From Burkholderia singularis (GTDB lineage Bacteria > Pseudomonadota > Gammaproteobacteria > Burkholderiales > Burkholderiaceae): a DNA stretch of 64,000 nucleotides. A program made the translations under genes and the position numbers. Positions 1 to 8,117 of this stretch are shown piece by piece. The first letter of the stretch is position 1; each line of letters opens with the position of its first letter. The notes beneath the pieces were generated by a model. It saw only the letters and a list, made by a program, of their open reading frames with translations. It was not told the origin of the DNA and searched no databases. The stretch spans positions 1 to 64,000 of the forward strand of contig NZ_FXAN01000072.1 in assembly GCF_900176645.1 (NCBI RefSeq). Direction: 5' to 3'.

Positions 1-600
1 GTTTGCTATCCTGTTCGGAGAGCGATTTATGCAGGCGCGCGGATAACGTGCCGTTCAACCGCCTCGCCCACAAAAATGCGGACAGGTTCGCTGGATGCAG
101 GCGAACCAATTCTCGACCTGATTGAGCCGTGACGAATATACGTGGGAGTGGAACGTACCGAGACCCTCGCGAGGCCTAGCAGAAAACTTGAACTGCGTCG
201 GTCTCGTGGCTGCTCACGTTGTCGCAATTAACGTGAATCCCCTTTCTAACGAGCAGTGCCGATCTCACCTCGATGAGGAACACGGCCAACTGGGCGCCGG
301 TGTGACATAGCGCAGTTTTGCCCAGTACCTCGCCGATGGCGATATTCAATGTAGTACCAGGCCCAACGTATCGTTACCCGTTACGTTCGTACTCCAAGCA
401 ACCGTCGTCCCCCGCTGAACGCCCGCGCAACCTCACGGCTGCGCATGTGCGATAATTCAGCCCAGAACGTAGTCCATACAGATAGGCCCGTTCCTGTAGA
501 ACGGTTTTAAATCGAAGAGCCGGGGGTTAGGTTCGGTTCCCCTCGCCCGCTCTGCTTTTCCAGCCCTGAGCGCGATCCGTTCGCAGCCGTGGCATCGCGA
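1..600. other. Non-coding stretch without a recognisable gene; tRNA-like fragment near its end
   Basis: No open frame here has a recognisable protein, a plausible ribosome-binding site or the GC-rich third positions of the neighbouring genes. Base composition looks more AT-rich than the flanking core genes. Around 515-563 the sequence resembles the 3' part of a tRNA (a GGTTCGGTTCC T-loop-like string followed by CGCCCGCT), but no matching 5' acceptor strand GCGGGCG occurs in the preceding 100 bases, so it is not a complete tRNA. It could be an old attachment-site remnant or simple decay. The left end of the window may also cut a larger element whose genes lie outside. Confidence 0.4.
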
Positions 601-627
601 AGCCGCCTCGTCGAAGGCGGCTTTTTT
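601..627 (+). terminator. Rho-independent terminator
   Basis: An 8-bp GC-rich stem, AGCCGCCT pairing with AGGCGGCT, encloses a CGTCGA loop and is followed by a run of six T. It reads as a plus-strand terminator. No complete gene is visible directly upstream, only the tRNA-like fragment, so it probably once ended a stable RNA or lies in degraded DNA. It insulates trmB from upstream transcription. Confidence 0.75.
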
Positions 628-685
628 GTATTTCCGAACTCCGGCGCAGACCGGCCCGGCTGCGCGCTTCGCTTTCACCGCTACG

Positions 686-1465
686 ATGATTCACGACGAC
701 CCGATCCCTCCCGGCACGCCGCACGACGACGCCAACGATATCGCCCCCGACGCCGCAGCGGCCACGCCCGCCGCCGATGCCGACAACCCGCTGCGTCTGC
801 GCCGCATCCGCAGCTTCGTCACGCGCGCCGGCCGCGTATCGACCGGCCAGCGCCGCGCGCTCGACGAACTAGGTCCGCGCTTCGTCGTCCCGTATGCGAA
901 TGCGCAGCCGGACTGGGACGCGATCTTCGGCCGCCGCGCACCGCGCGTGCTCGAAATCGGTTTCGGGATGGGTGCGTCGACGGCGGAAATCGCCAGGCTG
1001 CGCGCTAATGAAGATTTCATCGGCGTCGAAGTGCACGAGCCCGGCGTCGGCGCACTGCTGAAGCTGATCGGCGAGCAGCAGCTCGCGAACATCCGCATCG
1101 TTCAGCACGACGCGGTAGAAGTACTGGAGCAGATGATCGCGCCCGAAAGCCTCGACGGCGTTCACATCTTTTTCCCGGACCCGTGGCACAAGGCGCGCCA
1201 TCACAAACGCCGGCTGATCCAGCCGCCGTTCGTCGCGCGGCTCGCGACGCGTCTCAAGCCGGGCGCGTACCTGCATTGCGCGACCGATTGGCAAAACTAT
1301 GCGGAACAGATGCTCGACGTGCTGAGCGCCGACCCCTCGCTCGACAACACCGCCGACGGCTACGCGCCGCGCCCCGACTATCGTCCGGTGACGAAGTTCG
1401 AGCGCCGCGGCCTGCGGCTGGGGCACGGCGTATGGGATCTGGTGTTCAAAAAGCGCGGGCGCTGA
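686..1465 (+). CDS. trmB: tRNA (guanine-N7)-methyltransferase TrmB
   Basis: TrmB uses S-adenosylmethionine to methylate G46 in the variable loop of tRNAs in the cytoplasm. The 259-residue protein has the SAM-binding motif LEIGFGMG (residues 89-96) and the family signature FPDPWHK (163-169) followed by a basic patch HHKRR. The first ~35 residues are an acidic, Ala/Pro-rich extension common in Burkholderia homologues. The ATG at 686 is chosen because homologues start with a similar MIHDD sequence; the frame stays open further upstream to 626. The gene is convergent with uppP, with only four bases between the stops. Confidence in function is high. Confidence 0.95.
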   Translation: MIHDDPIPPGTPHDDANDIAPDAAAATPAADADNPLRLRRIRSFVTRAGRVSTGQRRALDELGPRFVVPYANAQPDWDAIFGRRAPRVLEIGFGMGASTAEIARLRANEDFIGVEVHEPGVGALLKLIGEQQLANIRIVQHDAVEVLEQMIAPESLDGVHIFFPDPWHKARHHKRRLIQPPFVARLATRLKPGAYLHCATDWQNYAEQMLDVLSADPSLDNTADGYAPRPDYRPVTKFERRGLRLGHGVWDLVFKKRGR

Positions 1466-1469
1466 GCGT

Positions 1470-2297
1470 TCACGCCCAGTCGATCCAGCCGCTGTATCCG
1501 ACGAGCAGCACGAACAGCCCGAACACGATCCGATACCACGCGAACGGCGTGAAATCGTGCGACGCAACGTAGCGCAGCAGCCAGCGCACGCACGCGAACG
1601 CGCTGACGAACGCCGCAATCAGGCCGATGCCGAACAGGCCGAGCAAATCGGCGTCGAACGCACGCCAATCCTTGACGGTTTCGTAAAGCGTCGCGCCGAA
1701 GATCACCGGAATCGCGAGAAAAAACGAGAATTCGGTCGCGACGCGCCGCTCGAGCCCGAACAGCATGCCGCCGATGATCGTCGAACCGGAACGCGACATG
1801 CCCGGTATCAGCGCGACACATTGCGCGAGGCCGACCTTGAGCGCATCGAGCGGCGTCAGCGCATCGACCGATTGCACGCGTGCGGGCGCCGCGCGGTCGC
1901 GCCGTCCCTCGACCCAGAGGATCACCGCGCCGCCCGCGATCAGCGCAACCGCGACCGGCACCGGCGCGAACAATACCGATTTGATGGTCTTCTCGAACAG
2001 CAGCGCGAGCGCGACCGCGGGCACGGTCGCAATCACGACATTCAACGCGAAACGCCGCGCCAAAGGCTGAGTCGGCAATCCGGTCACGACGTTCGCGATC
2101 CTGCGCCGGTATTCCCAGCAAACGGCGAGAATCGCGCCGAACTGAATCACGACGTCGAACGTTTTCGCATACTCCGCATGGAAATGCAGAAAGCTGCCCG
2201 CGACGATCAAATGCCCCGTGCTCGATACCGGCAGAAACTCCGTCAACCCTTCGACGATGCCCAGCACCAGCGCCTTGACAATCAGTACCCAATCCAT
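1470..2297 (-). CDS. uppP: Undecaprenyl-diphosphatase UppP (BacA)
   Basis: This integral membrane enzyme dephosphorylates undecaprenyl diphosphate to recycle the lipid carrier for peptidoglycan, O-antigen and other glycans; high dosage gives bacitracin resistance. The 275-residue protein shows both family signatures, [14 protein letters not shown] at residues 16-29 and GMSRSGST at 166-173, and several hydrophobic helices. The start [10 protein letters not shown] is chosen over an in-frame upstream start 36 bases away because the family begins right at the first membrane helix. It is the last gene of a minus-strand run (cysteine-cluster protein, lipoprotein, uppP), 75 bases after the lipoprotein gene. 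Confidence 0.95.
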   Translation of the reverse strand: MDWVLIVKALVLGIVEGLTEFLPVSSTGHLIVAGSFLHFHAEYAKTFDVVIQFGAILAVCWEYRRRIANVVTGLPTQPLARRFALNVVIATVPAVALALLFEKTIKSVLFAPVPVAVALIAGGAVILWVEGRRDRAAPARVQSVDALTPLDALKVGLAQCVALIPGMSRSGSTIIGGMLFGLERRVATEFSFFLAIPVIFGATLYETVKDWRAFDADLLGLFGIGLIAAFVSAFACVRWLLRYVASHDFTPFAWYRIVFGLFVLLVGYSGWIDWA

Positions 2298-2372
2298 TCG
2301 TGACCTCTCTCGTAGTGTGCGGGACGGGGCCACTGCACCGCCGCGGCCACGTCGGCCGCGCGCGGCGCGATG

Positions 2373-2954
2373 TCACTTTTCGACGATCGCCACACGTATG
2401 CCGTTTGTAAGGATTGTGATTGTACCGGGTTCGTAATTGACACCGGCAAATTGCAATTGCTCCGGCTTGAACGTATAGATTGGGTAATCGGTCAGCGCGC
2501 GGGTGGCAAGCAACCCTGCCGCCGCGCTGATCTGCTGCGCATAGGCTTGCGCGTCGCCGTCGACGTTCACGCTGTCGACGGCGGGCGCCTTCAGCACGAC
2601 CGAACGGCTGGGCGGGTCATAGGCGAGCTGGCCGGACACCGTGAACGTGCCGCTGACCGGCTCGCGCAGGAACGGACTCGCGAAACGCGCATCGAGCTTG
2701 ACCGCGACCCGGTTCCGCTCGGGTTGCAACCCGACGACCGGATTCGCCAGCGCGACGTCGACCACCTGCGCAACCGTCTTCTGATACGGAAACTTGCGGG
2801 CGACCGCTCTTTGCACGTCACTTTGCGAAAACGTGTAGTGGTCCGGAACAAACGGAAACGTCGACGCGCACGCGGCCAGCGACACAGCAGCGCCCGCGGC
2901 CGCACACACGGCGATCAGAAAGCTGCGCCGGCCCGGCGCGCTCGTGTGGATCAT
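2373..2954 (-). CDS. DUF1439 lipoprotein
   Basis: A 193-residue secreted lipoprotein. The N-terminus has RR followed by a hydrophobic stretch and the lipobox LAAC (26-29), so Cys29 should be lipidated. The mature part matches the DUF1439 (YceB-like) family in size and pattern; its exact role is unknown, and members are small periplasm-facing lipoproteins with a lipid-binding-like fold. The start codon overlaps the stop of the upstream cysteine-cluster gene by four bases (ATGA), implying translational coupling. Longer in-frame starts upstream are rejected because they would bury the signal peptide. Confidence 0.8.
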   Translation of the reverse strand: MIHTSAPGRRSFLIAVCAAAGAAVSLAACASTFPFVPDHYTFSQSDVQRAVARKFPYQKTVAQVVDVALANPVVGLQPERNRVAVKLDARFASPFLREPVSGTFTVSGQLAYDPPSRSVVLKAPAVDSVNVDGDAQAYAQQISAAAGLLATRALTDYPIYTFKPEQLQFAGVNYEPGTITILTNGIRVAIVEK

Positions 2955-3292
2955 GCTTGACTCTCCTGCTGACGCAAACGGCCCGGCGGCGGCGCGGCAG
3001 GCTGCGTTGCCGCTTCGAGCCGGATGAGCCACGCAAGCGCGTCGGCGCGCGATGCGCCGCACATCTCGTCGCTCGGCTGCAAGCCCGAGCAGCACGCGGG
3101 CCGCTCCGGACGGCCGAAGATCGCGCAGCGCTCGCCGTCGAGCAATTGCGCGCAGCGCATGCCTGCCGGCTTGCCGGCAGGCATGCCGGGAATCGGGCTC
3201 GAAATCGACGGCGCGATACAACACGCGCCGCAGCCTTGCCGGCACGCATGCGCGGTTATCTGGTCCGAACGCTCGGCAACTTCGCCCATCAT
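2951..3292 (-). CDS. YkgJ-family cysteine-cluster protein
   Basis: A 113-residue protein with the pattern CRQGCGACC near residues 17-25 and further cysteines in the middle (CAQ, CAIF, CCSG, MCG), as in the YkgJ/zinc- or iron-cluster family (CxxxCxxCC type). Such proteins are thought to coordinate a metal cluster; no reaction is established. The N-terminus [20 protein letters not shown] has two consecutive ATG codons, either of which could start it. The gene contains a 30-base hairpin-forming sequence (3157-3186) encoding [10 protein letters not shown]. It overlaps the downstream lipoprotein gene by four bases. Confidence 0.8.
   Translation of the reverse strand: MMGEVAERSDQITAHACRQGCGACCIAPSISSPIPGMPAGKPAGMRCAQLLDGERCAIFGRPERPACCSGLQPSDEMCGASRADALAWLIRLEAATQPAAPPPGRLRQQESQA
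3157..3186. repeat. 30-bp inverted repeat inside the cysteine-cluster gene
   Basis: Two perfect 14-base arms, GCATGCCTGCCGGC and its reverse complement, are separated by only TT. It would form a very stable hairpin in DNA or mRNA. It lies entirely in coding sequence and gives the near-symmetric peptide [10 protein letters not shown]. It lacks a T-tract, so it is not a normal terminator. Confidence 0.85.
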
Positions 3293-3460
3293 TGCATCAG
3301 GTATCCGAAAAACATCGACGACAATCGAGCACGCCGGTTACAGGCGCGCTCACGCAAAGCGGTATTGTGCCATCGGCAGCTGCGACGTTATTACACAATT
3401 CGATGAAATCGCCGCTTTATATACTGGCTGACGTCAGAGAGCACGAGCCGAGCCTTCCCC

Positions 3461-4855
3461 ATGACGCCGCCGAACCCGACCGAAGCGCTGTTGCGCCCCG
3501 ACCTGCTCGCCAAATATTCGGCGAACGGCCCTCGCTATACGTCCTACCCCACCGCGCCGCAATTTCGAGACGATTTCGATCCCGCCGACTACGTGCGCGC
3601 GGCCGCGGACCCTGGCGCGTCGGCGAGCGATCTGTCGCTTTATTTTCACATCCCGTTTTGCGCGACCGCGTGCTTCTACTGCGGCTGCAACAAGATCGCG
3701 ACCGGCAACCGCAAGCGCGCACGGCCGTATCTCGATCAATTGAAGCAGGAGATCGCGCTGCAGGCGGCGCTCTTCGATCCCGCGCGCACCGTCACGCAGT
3801 TGCACTGGGGCGGCGGCACGCCTACCTTCCTGTCGGACGGCGAGACGGCCGAATTGATGGCGGCGATTCGCGGACGCTTCACGCTCGCGCCGGATCACGC
3901 GGGCGAATTCTCGATCGAGATCGACCCGCGCACCGCGTCGAGCGCGACGCTTGCGCATCTGCGCACGCTCGGCTTCAATCGCGTGAGTCTCGGCGTGCAG
4001 GACATCGACCCCGCCGTGCAGCGCGCGATCAATCGCGTGCAGCCGCTCGAGATGACGGCCGAGCTGATCCGCGCGGCCCGCGCGATGGCGTACCAGTCGG
4101 TCAGCGTCGATCTGATCTACGGGCTGCCGCATCAAAGCGTATCGGGCTTCGCGCGCACGCTCGATGCGATCGTCGAACTTGCGCCGGACCGGCTGTCGGT
4201 GTTCGGCTACGCGCATCTGCCGCGCCTGTTCAAGATGCAGCGCCAGATCGATGCCGCCGCGCTGCCCCCGCCGGCGACGCGGCTCGCACTCCTCGGCACT
4301 GCCATCGAGCGGCTGACGCAGGCGGGCTACGTCTACATCGGCATGGACCACTTCGCGCGTCCGGGCGACGAGCTGGTGCGCGCGCAGCGCGACGGCACGC
4401 TACAGCGCAATTTCCAGGGTTACAGCACGCGCGCGGATACGGATCTGATCGGCGTCGGCATGTCGTCGATCGGCAAGGTCGGCGACGTCTATGTGCAGAA
4501 CGCGAAGGATCTGCCGGGCTACGGCGCGGCGCTCGCGCGACGGCGCGTGCCGATCGCCCGCGGCATCCGGCTCACGGCCGAGGACCGGCTGCGGCGCGAC
4601 GTGATCACGCATCTGATGTGCAATCTGGTGCTGCGATACGCGCCGTTCGACGCCGCATACGGCATCCGCTTTGCACACAAGTTCGCGCACGAACTCGACG
4701 CACTGCGCGGCTTCGAGCGCGACGGCCTGCTATCGATCGAAAGCGATCGTCTGACGATTCATCCGCCGGGGCGGCTGTATGTACGTAACGTCGCGATGGC
4801 GTTCGACGCGTACCTGGCGGGTGCGCACGACGCGCACTATTCGAAAACCGTCTGA
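3461..4855 (+). CDS. hemN: Oxygen-independent coproporphyrinogen III dehydrogenase HemN
   Basis: HemN is a radical-SAM enzyme that oxidatively decarboxylates coproporphyrinogen III to protoporphyrinogen IX in heme synthesis when oxygen is low. The 464-residue protein has the cluster-binding CX3CX2C motif CATACFYC at residues 67-74, preceded by YFHIPF, and the early RYTSYP stretch typical of true HemN as opposed to HemW. Length fits the family (about 455-470). The ATG at 3461 begins MTPPNPTEAL. I looked for a consensus FNR box upstream and saw none. The gene stands alone on the plus strand, divergent from the cysteine-cluster gene 168 bases away. Confidence 0.95.
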   Translation: MTPPNPTEALLRPDLLAKYSANGPRYTSYPTAPQFRDDFDPADYVRAAADPGASASDLSLYFHIPFCATACFYCGCNKIATGNRKRARPYLDQLKQEIALQAALFDPARTVTQLHWGGGTPTFLSDGETAELMAAIRGRFTLAPDHAGEFSIEIDPRTASSATLAHLRTLGFNRVSLGVQDIDPAVQRAINRVQPLEMTAELIRAARAMAYQSVSVDLIYGLPHQSVSGFARTLDAIVELAPDRLSVFGYAHLPRLFKMQRQIDAAALPPPATRLALLGTAIERLTQAGYVYIGMDHFARPGDELVRAQRDGTLQRNFQGYSTRADTDLIGVGMSSIGKVGDVYVQNAKDLPGYGAALARRRVPIARGIRLTAEDRLRRDVITHLMCNLVLRYAPFDAAYGIRFAHKFAHELDALRGFERDGLLSIESDRLTIHPPGRLYVRNVAMAFDAYLAGAHDAHYSKTV

Positions 4856-4950
4856 CCTGATGTGGCCGAATAGAGGCCGGCGCCGCGCGCATTCGGCCGC
4901 CGTTATTGATAAAGTGACGGTTTTCCCGCACTTTCCGTTTCCGACGCACG

Positions 4951-5208
4951 ATGCGCACGACGCAAGCGACCCGCGCGGTCGAACGCCTGAAAACCCGCAG
5001 CGGCAACCCGCAGTACGCGGCCGTCGGCATGCCCGGGGGCCTGTTTTATCTGGTCGACCGCTCGGGCGGCGCGGCCGAGAAGCTCTGCGCGCCGTTGCCG
5101 CTCGACGCTTTCGTCGCCTTCGTCGACGAGTTCGGCCCGAAAAAGCCGCGCAAAGCCAGCAAGCTCGATCTCGCATTCGAGGCGCAGATCAAGAACAGCA
5201 AACGCTAG
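4951..5208 (+). CDS. Conserved small hypothetical protein
   Basis: An 85-residue, basic, cytosolic-looking protein with no signal peptide or membrane segment. It contains a strand-like core (QYAAVGMPGGLFYLVDR) and a lysine-rich tail ending KNSKR. I do not recognise a functional family. Codon use is like its neighbours, with GC-rich third positions, which supports a real gene. It lies between hemN and the Pcm-family methyltransferase on the same strand, but intergenic gaps of about 95 bases on both sides do not force an operon. Confidence 0.6.
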   Translation: MRTTQATRAVERLKTRSGNPQYAAVGMPGGLFYLVDRSGGAAEKLCAPLPLDAFVAFVDEFGPKKPRKASKLDLAFEAQIKNSKR

Positions 5209-5303
5209 GGCCGCAAGCGGTTCGCGGCAAGATCTCGCCCCCGTTTGGTACAATTCCACCGTTTTTCGTCCCCCGCCCACGGCCGTTCAGGCTGCATGAC
5301 CCC

Positions 5304-5960
5304 ATGATGAATATCGAAAAAGCACGTTTCAACATGATCGAACAGCAGATCCGCCCCTGGGATGTGCTGGACCAGGACGTCTTGAGCCTGTTGTCGGTCG
5401 TCAAGCGTGAGAACTTCGTGCAGGCCGCGTACCGCGACCTGGCGTTCGCCGACGTCGAACTGCCGCTGCCCGGCGGCCAAAAGATGCTGTTTCCGCGCGT
5501 CGAAGCGCGTATCCTGCAAGAGCTTGCGGTGAAGAAGCACGAGAACGTGCTCGAAATCGGCGCGGGCTCCGGCTACATGGCGGCGCTGCTCGCTGCGCGC
5601 GGCCAGTTCGTGACGACGGTCGAGATCGACCCGGCGCTCGCCAAGTTCGCCGAGGACAATCTGAAGAACAACGGCGTGACGAATGCCGAGGTCGCCACGG
5701 GCGACGGCTCGCGCGGCTGGCCCGCGAAGGCGCCGTATGACGTGATCTGCGTGTCGGGCGGGCTGCCCGCGATTGCGCAGGAACTGCTCGAGCAACTGAA
5801 GGTCGGCGGCCGTCTGGCCGCCTTCGTCGGCGGCCGGCCGGTGATGAAGGCGCAAATCGTCACGCGAATCGACGACAAGCAGTACCGCGTCGCCGACGTG
5901 TTCGAAACCTACGTCGATCACCTCGTCAACGCGATCGAGCCGTCGCGCTTCAAGTTCTGA
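5304..5960 (+). CDS. Protein-L-isoaspartate O-methyltransferase family protein
   Basis: A 218-residue SAM-dependent methyltransferase of the PCMT family, which in its classical form methylates L-isoaspartyl residues in aged proteins for repair. The SAM motif LEIGAGSGYMAALLA is clear near residues 84-98, and the N-terminus MIEQQIRPWDVLD is typical of the proteobacterial branch. Two ATG codons (MMN) begin the frame; the frame extends further upstream but only the 5304 start fits the family length. The rhodanese gene follows after 14 bases, suggesting cotranscription. This branch is often labelled Pcm although substrate specificity is rarely tested. Confidence 0.85.
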   Translation: MMNIEKARFNMIEQQIRPWDVLDQDVLSLLSVVKRENFVQAAYRDLAFADVELPLPGGQKMLFPRVEARILQELAVKKHENVLEIGAGSGYMAALLAARGQFVTTVEIDPALAKFAEDNLKNNGVTNAEVATGDGSRGWPAKAPYDVICVSGGLPAIAQELLEQLKVGGRLAAFVGGRPVMKAQIVTRIDDKQYRVADVFETYVDHLVNAIEPSRFKF

Positions 5961-5974
5961 GCCGGCGACCGACG

Positions 5975-6298
5975 ATGCAGATCCTCACCGCCTCCGCGCT
6001 CGCCGAATGGCTGCGCGACACGTCGCGCGCGGCGCCCATCGTGCTCGACGTGCGCGAGCCGTGGGAAGTCGCAACAGCGAAGATCGACGGCAGCGTGTCG
6101 ATTCCGATGCAGCAGATTCCCGCTCGCAGCGAAGAACTCGACGACGATGCCGAGATCGTCTGCGTCTGCCATCACGGCATGCGCAGCGCGCAGGTCGCGA
6201 TGTTTCTCGAATCGCGCGGCTTCACGAAACTCTACAACCTGCAAGGCGGCATCGACGCGTGGTCGCGCGACGTCGATCCGTCGGTGCCGCGCTACTGA
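5975..6298 (+). CDS. Rhodanese-like domain protein
   Basis: A single-domain rhodanese of 107 residues, a sulfur-carrier or thiosulfate sulfurtransferase type protein. It has the N-terminal LDVREPWE motif (residues 24-31) and the active-site loop CHHGMRS with the likely persulfide Cys at residue 65, plus the C-terminal LQGGIDAW motif. No signal peptide is present, so it is cytosolic. It follows the Pcm-family gene by 14 bases. In many beta-proteobacteria this gene pair is followed by tolC; here an aminotransferase on the other strand comes next. Confidence 0.88.
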   Translation: MQILTASALAEWLRDTSRAAPIVLDVREPWEVATAKIDGSVSIPMQQIPARSEELDDDAEIVCVCHHGMRSAQVAMFLESRGFTKLYNLQGGIDAWSRDVDPSVPRY

Positions 6299-6430
6299 GC
6301 GGCTGAGCCGAAGCGGCACGCGGCGATGACCGAAGCAACGCACGCCCGGGCCACGCGGATCGAGCCGCGCGAGTGATCCAAGTGCGACGGGCGCCGCCTC
6401 CGATATGCAACGCTTGCCGCGCACGCCGCA

Positions 6431-7759
6431 CTACTGCGTTTCCTTCAATGCTTCGGCGACGATCGCGAACAGTTCGACAAGTTGCGCCTCGTCGACGATC
6501 AGCGGCGGCGAGAACGCGAGGATGTCGCCCGTGTAGCGCACCATCGCACCCTTCTGAAAGCATTTGACGAAGACCTCGTAAGCGCGTGCGCCGGGCGCGC
6601 CGTCGCGCGGCTTGAGTTCGACGCCGCCGACGAGGCCGAGATTGCGCACGTCGATCACGTGGCGCGCATCCTTCAGCTTGTGGATCTCGCGCTCGAACAC
6701 CGGTGCGACCTGCGCGGCGCGCGTGAGCAGCCCCTCGCGCTCGTACAGATCGATCGTCGCGACGGCGGCCGCGGCCGCGAGCGGATGTCCCGAATACGTG
6801 TAGCCGTGGAACAACTCGATCCCGGCGGGCGCGCCGTCCACGATCGCGTCGTGGATAGCGCCGCTCGCGGCGACCGCCCCCATCGGCACCGCCGCGTTGT
6901 TGGTGCCCTTGGCCATCGTCAGCAGATCGGGCGTGACGCCGAAAAACTGTGACGCGAACGGCGCGCCGAGCCGCCCCCAGCCGGTGATCACCTCGTCGAA
7001 GATCAACAGGATGCCGTGCTTGTCGCACAGCGCGCGCAACCGTTCGAGATAGCCTTGCGGCGGAATCAGCACGCCTGTCGAGCCCGCGACCGGCTCGACG
7101 ATCACCGCGGCGATCGTCGACGCGTCGTGCAGCGCGACGAGCCGCTCAAGCTCGTCGGCGAGATGCGCGCCCCAGGCGGGCTGCCCTTTCGAGAACGCAG
7201 CCTCGTTCAGATTCAGCGTATGCGGCAGATGATCGATCGACGGCAGCAGCGCGCCGCTATAGGCTTTGCGATTCGGCGCGATCCCGCCGACCGAGATTCC
7301 GCCGAAGCCGACGCCGTGATAGCCGCGTTCGCGGCCGATGAAACGCGTGCGTTGGGCTTCGCCGCGTGCACGGTGATACGCGAGCGCGATCTTGAGCGCG
7401 GTATCCACCGCTTCCGAGCCCGAGTTGGTGAAGAAAATGTGTTTCAGGTCGCCCGGCGTGTGGCGCGCGATCCGCGCGGCGGCTTCGAACGCCTTCGGAT
7501 GGCCCATCTGAAACGTCGGTGCGAAATCCATCTGAGCGGCCTGCGCCTGCACCGCGGCGACGATCTCGTCGCGACCGTGACCCGCGTTCACGCACCAGAG
7601 GCCGGCCGTGCCGTCGAGAATCCGGCGGCCGTCGTGCGACGTGTAATACATCCCCTTGGCCGAGACCAAAAGACGCGGTGCCGCCTTGAACTGCCGGTTC
7701 GCGGTGAACGGCATCCAGAATGCGGAAAGATCGGGGGTCTGCGAAACAGGCTCGATCAT
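6431..7759 (-). CDS. Class III omega-aminotransferase (beta-alanine--pyruvate type)
   Basis: A 442-residue PLP-dependent class III aminotransferase, most like omega-amino acid:pyruvate transaminases. The PLP-contacting Asp lies in LLIFDEVITGWG and the Schiff-base Lys in LLTMAKGTNN. The N-terminal stretch DLSAFWMPFTANRQFK is characteristic of the beta-alanine/omega-amino acid:pyruvate branch. The start at 7759 is supported by an AAGGAG Shine-Dalgarno sequence seven bases upstream; the frame stays open upstream to 8464 without one. The gene is divergent from urtA, sharing a 358-base intergenic region, so it may supply or scavenge amino nitrogen together with urea use. The true amine donor cannot be read from sequence. 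Confidence 0.88.
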   Translation of the reverse strand: MIEPVSQTPDLSAFWMPFTANRQFKAAPRLLVSAKGMYYTSHDGRRILDGTAGLWCVNAGHGRDEIVAAVQAQAAQMDFAPTFQMGHPKAFEAAARIARHTPGDLKHIFFTNSGSEAVDTALKIALAYHRARGEAQRTRFIGRERGYHGVGFGGISVGGIAPNRKAYSGALLPSIDHLPHTLNLNEAAFSKGQPAWGAHLADELERLVALHDASTIAAVIVEPVAGSTGVLIPPQGYLERLRALCDKHGILLIFDEVITGWGRLGAPFASQFFGVTPDLLTMAKGTNNAAVPMGAVAASGAIHDAIVDGAPAGIELFHGYTYSGHPLAAAAAVATIDLYEREGLLTRAAQVAPVFEREIHKLKDARHVIDVRNLGLVGGVELKPRDGAPGARAYEVFVKCFQKGAMVRYTGDILAFSPPLIVDEAQLVELFAIVAEALKETQ

Positions 7760-7903
7760 CAAAGGCTCCTTGGAGAATCGTTCGAATGATGGGCACGTGG
7801 CCGCGCCGCGCGAGCGGATCGCGCGCCCGGCAAGCCGGTCGCAGCCACGCACGGCAAAAACGATTGGGCAGGCACGTCGAGAGTGTAAGCACGCCCCGCC
7901 CGG

Positions 7904-7920
7904 TGCACAACCATGCAGCA
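7904..7920 (+). promoter_or_regulatory. Possible NtrC-binding site (distal)
   Basis: TGCAC, seven bases, CAGCA resembles the NtrC consensus TGCAC-N7-GTGCA, with the left arm perfect and three of five bases in the right arm. It lies about 145-160 bases upstream of the inferred urtA transcription start and 33 bases (three helical turns) from the proximal site, a geometry like glnA-type enhancers. Inference only. Confidence 0.4.
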
Positions 7921-7936
7921 CGCGCGCGCGCCGCGC

Positions 7937-7953
7937 TGCACCGCTTCGGACCA
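7937..7953 (+). promoter_or_regulatory. Possible NtrC-binding site (proximal)
   Basis: TGCACC, five bases, GGACCA resembles the NtrC consensus TGCACC-N5-GGTGCA, with a perfect left arm and four of six bases in the right. It lies about 110-126 bases upstream of the inferred start site, the usual NtrC enhancer distance, and 33 bases from the distal site. Confidence 0.45.
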
Positions 7954-8036
7954 TGCCGCGCCCGCGTACGTGCGCACACGCACCGCCGCACGCGACCAAG
8001 CCCCGCCGACGGGCACGCACGCACGCCGGGCCGATC

Positions 8037-8051
8037 TGGCACATGCCTTGC
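8037..8051 (+). promoter_or_regulatory. Sigma-54 (RpoN) promoter of urtABCDE
   Basis: TGGCAC-ATGCC-TTGC is a perfect match to the -24/-12 sigma-54 consensus TGGCAC-N5-TTGC, with the invariant GG and GC at correct spacing. It implies transcription starting near 8063, about 55 bases before the urtA start codon. Sigma-54 and NtrC control of urea uptake under nitrogen limitation is known in other proteobacteria. Confidence 0.82.
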
Positions 8052-8117
8052 GTAATCGGACGCGCCGCGCGCTCGCGAGCGTGCGTCCACACCACTCCAA
8101 CCGGCAAGGGGAACTCG

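Larger units (their letters stand above)
7760..8117. promoter_or_regulatory. Divergent regulatory region between aminotransferase and urtA
   Basis: This GC-rich 358-base region separates two divergent genes. It holds the urtA sigma-54 promoter and two NtrC-like sites, entered separately. I searched the reverse strand for a sigma-54 promoter for the aminotransferase and did not find one. There are runs of alternating CG near 7921 and several CGCACG repeats that could be structural. No protein-coding potential is convincing. Confidence 0.6.

Noticed and set aside
510-570. Complete tRNA gene
   Set aside because: Only a T-arm-like and 3' acceptor-like string is visible; no matching 5' acceptor, D-arm or anticodon arm could be paired upstream.
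3293-3460. FNR/Anr box controlling hemN
   Set aside because: No TTGAT-N4-ATCAA-like sequence with acceptable match was found.
3052-4788. A 578-codon plus-strand frame overlapping hemN
   Set aside because: Out of frame with hemN, Arg/Ala-rich without domains; hemN has its full radical-SAM signature.
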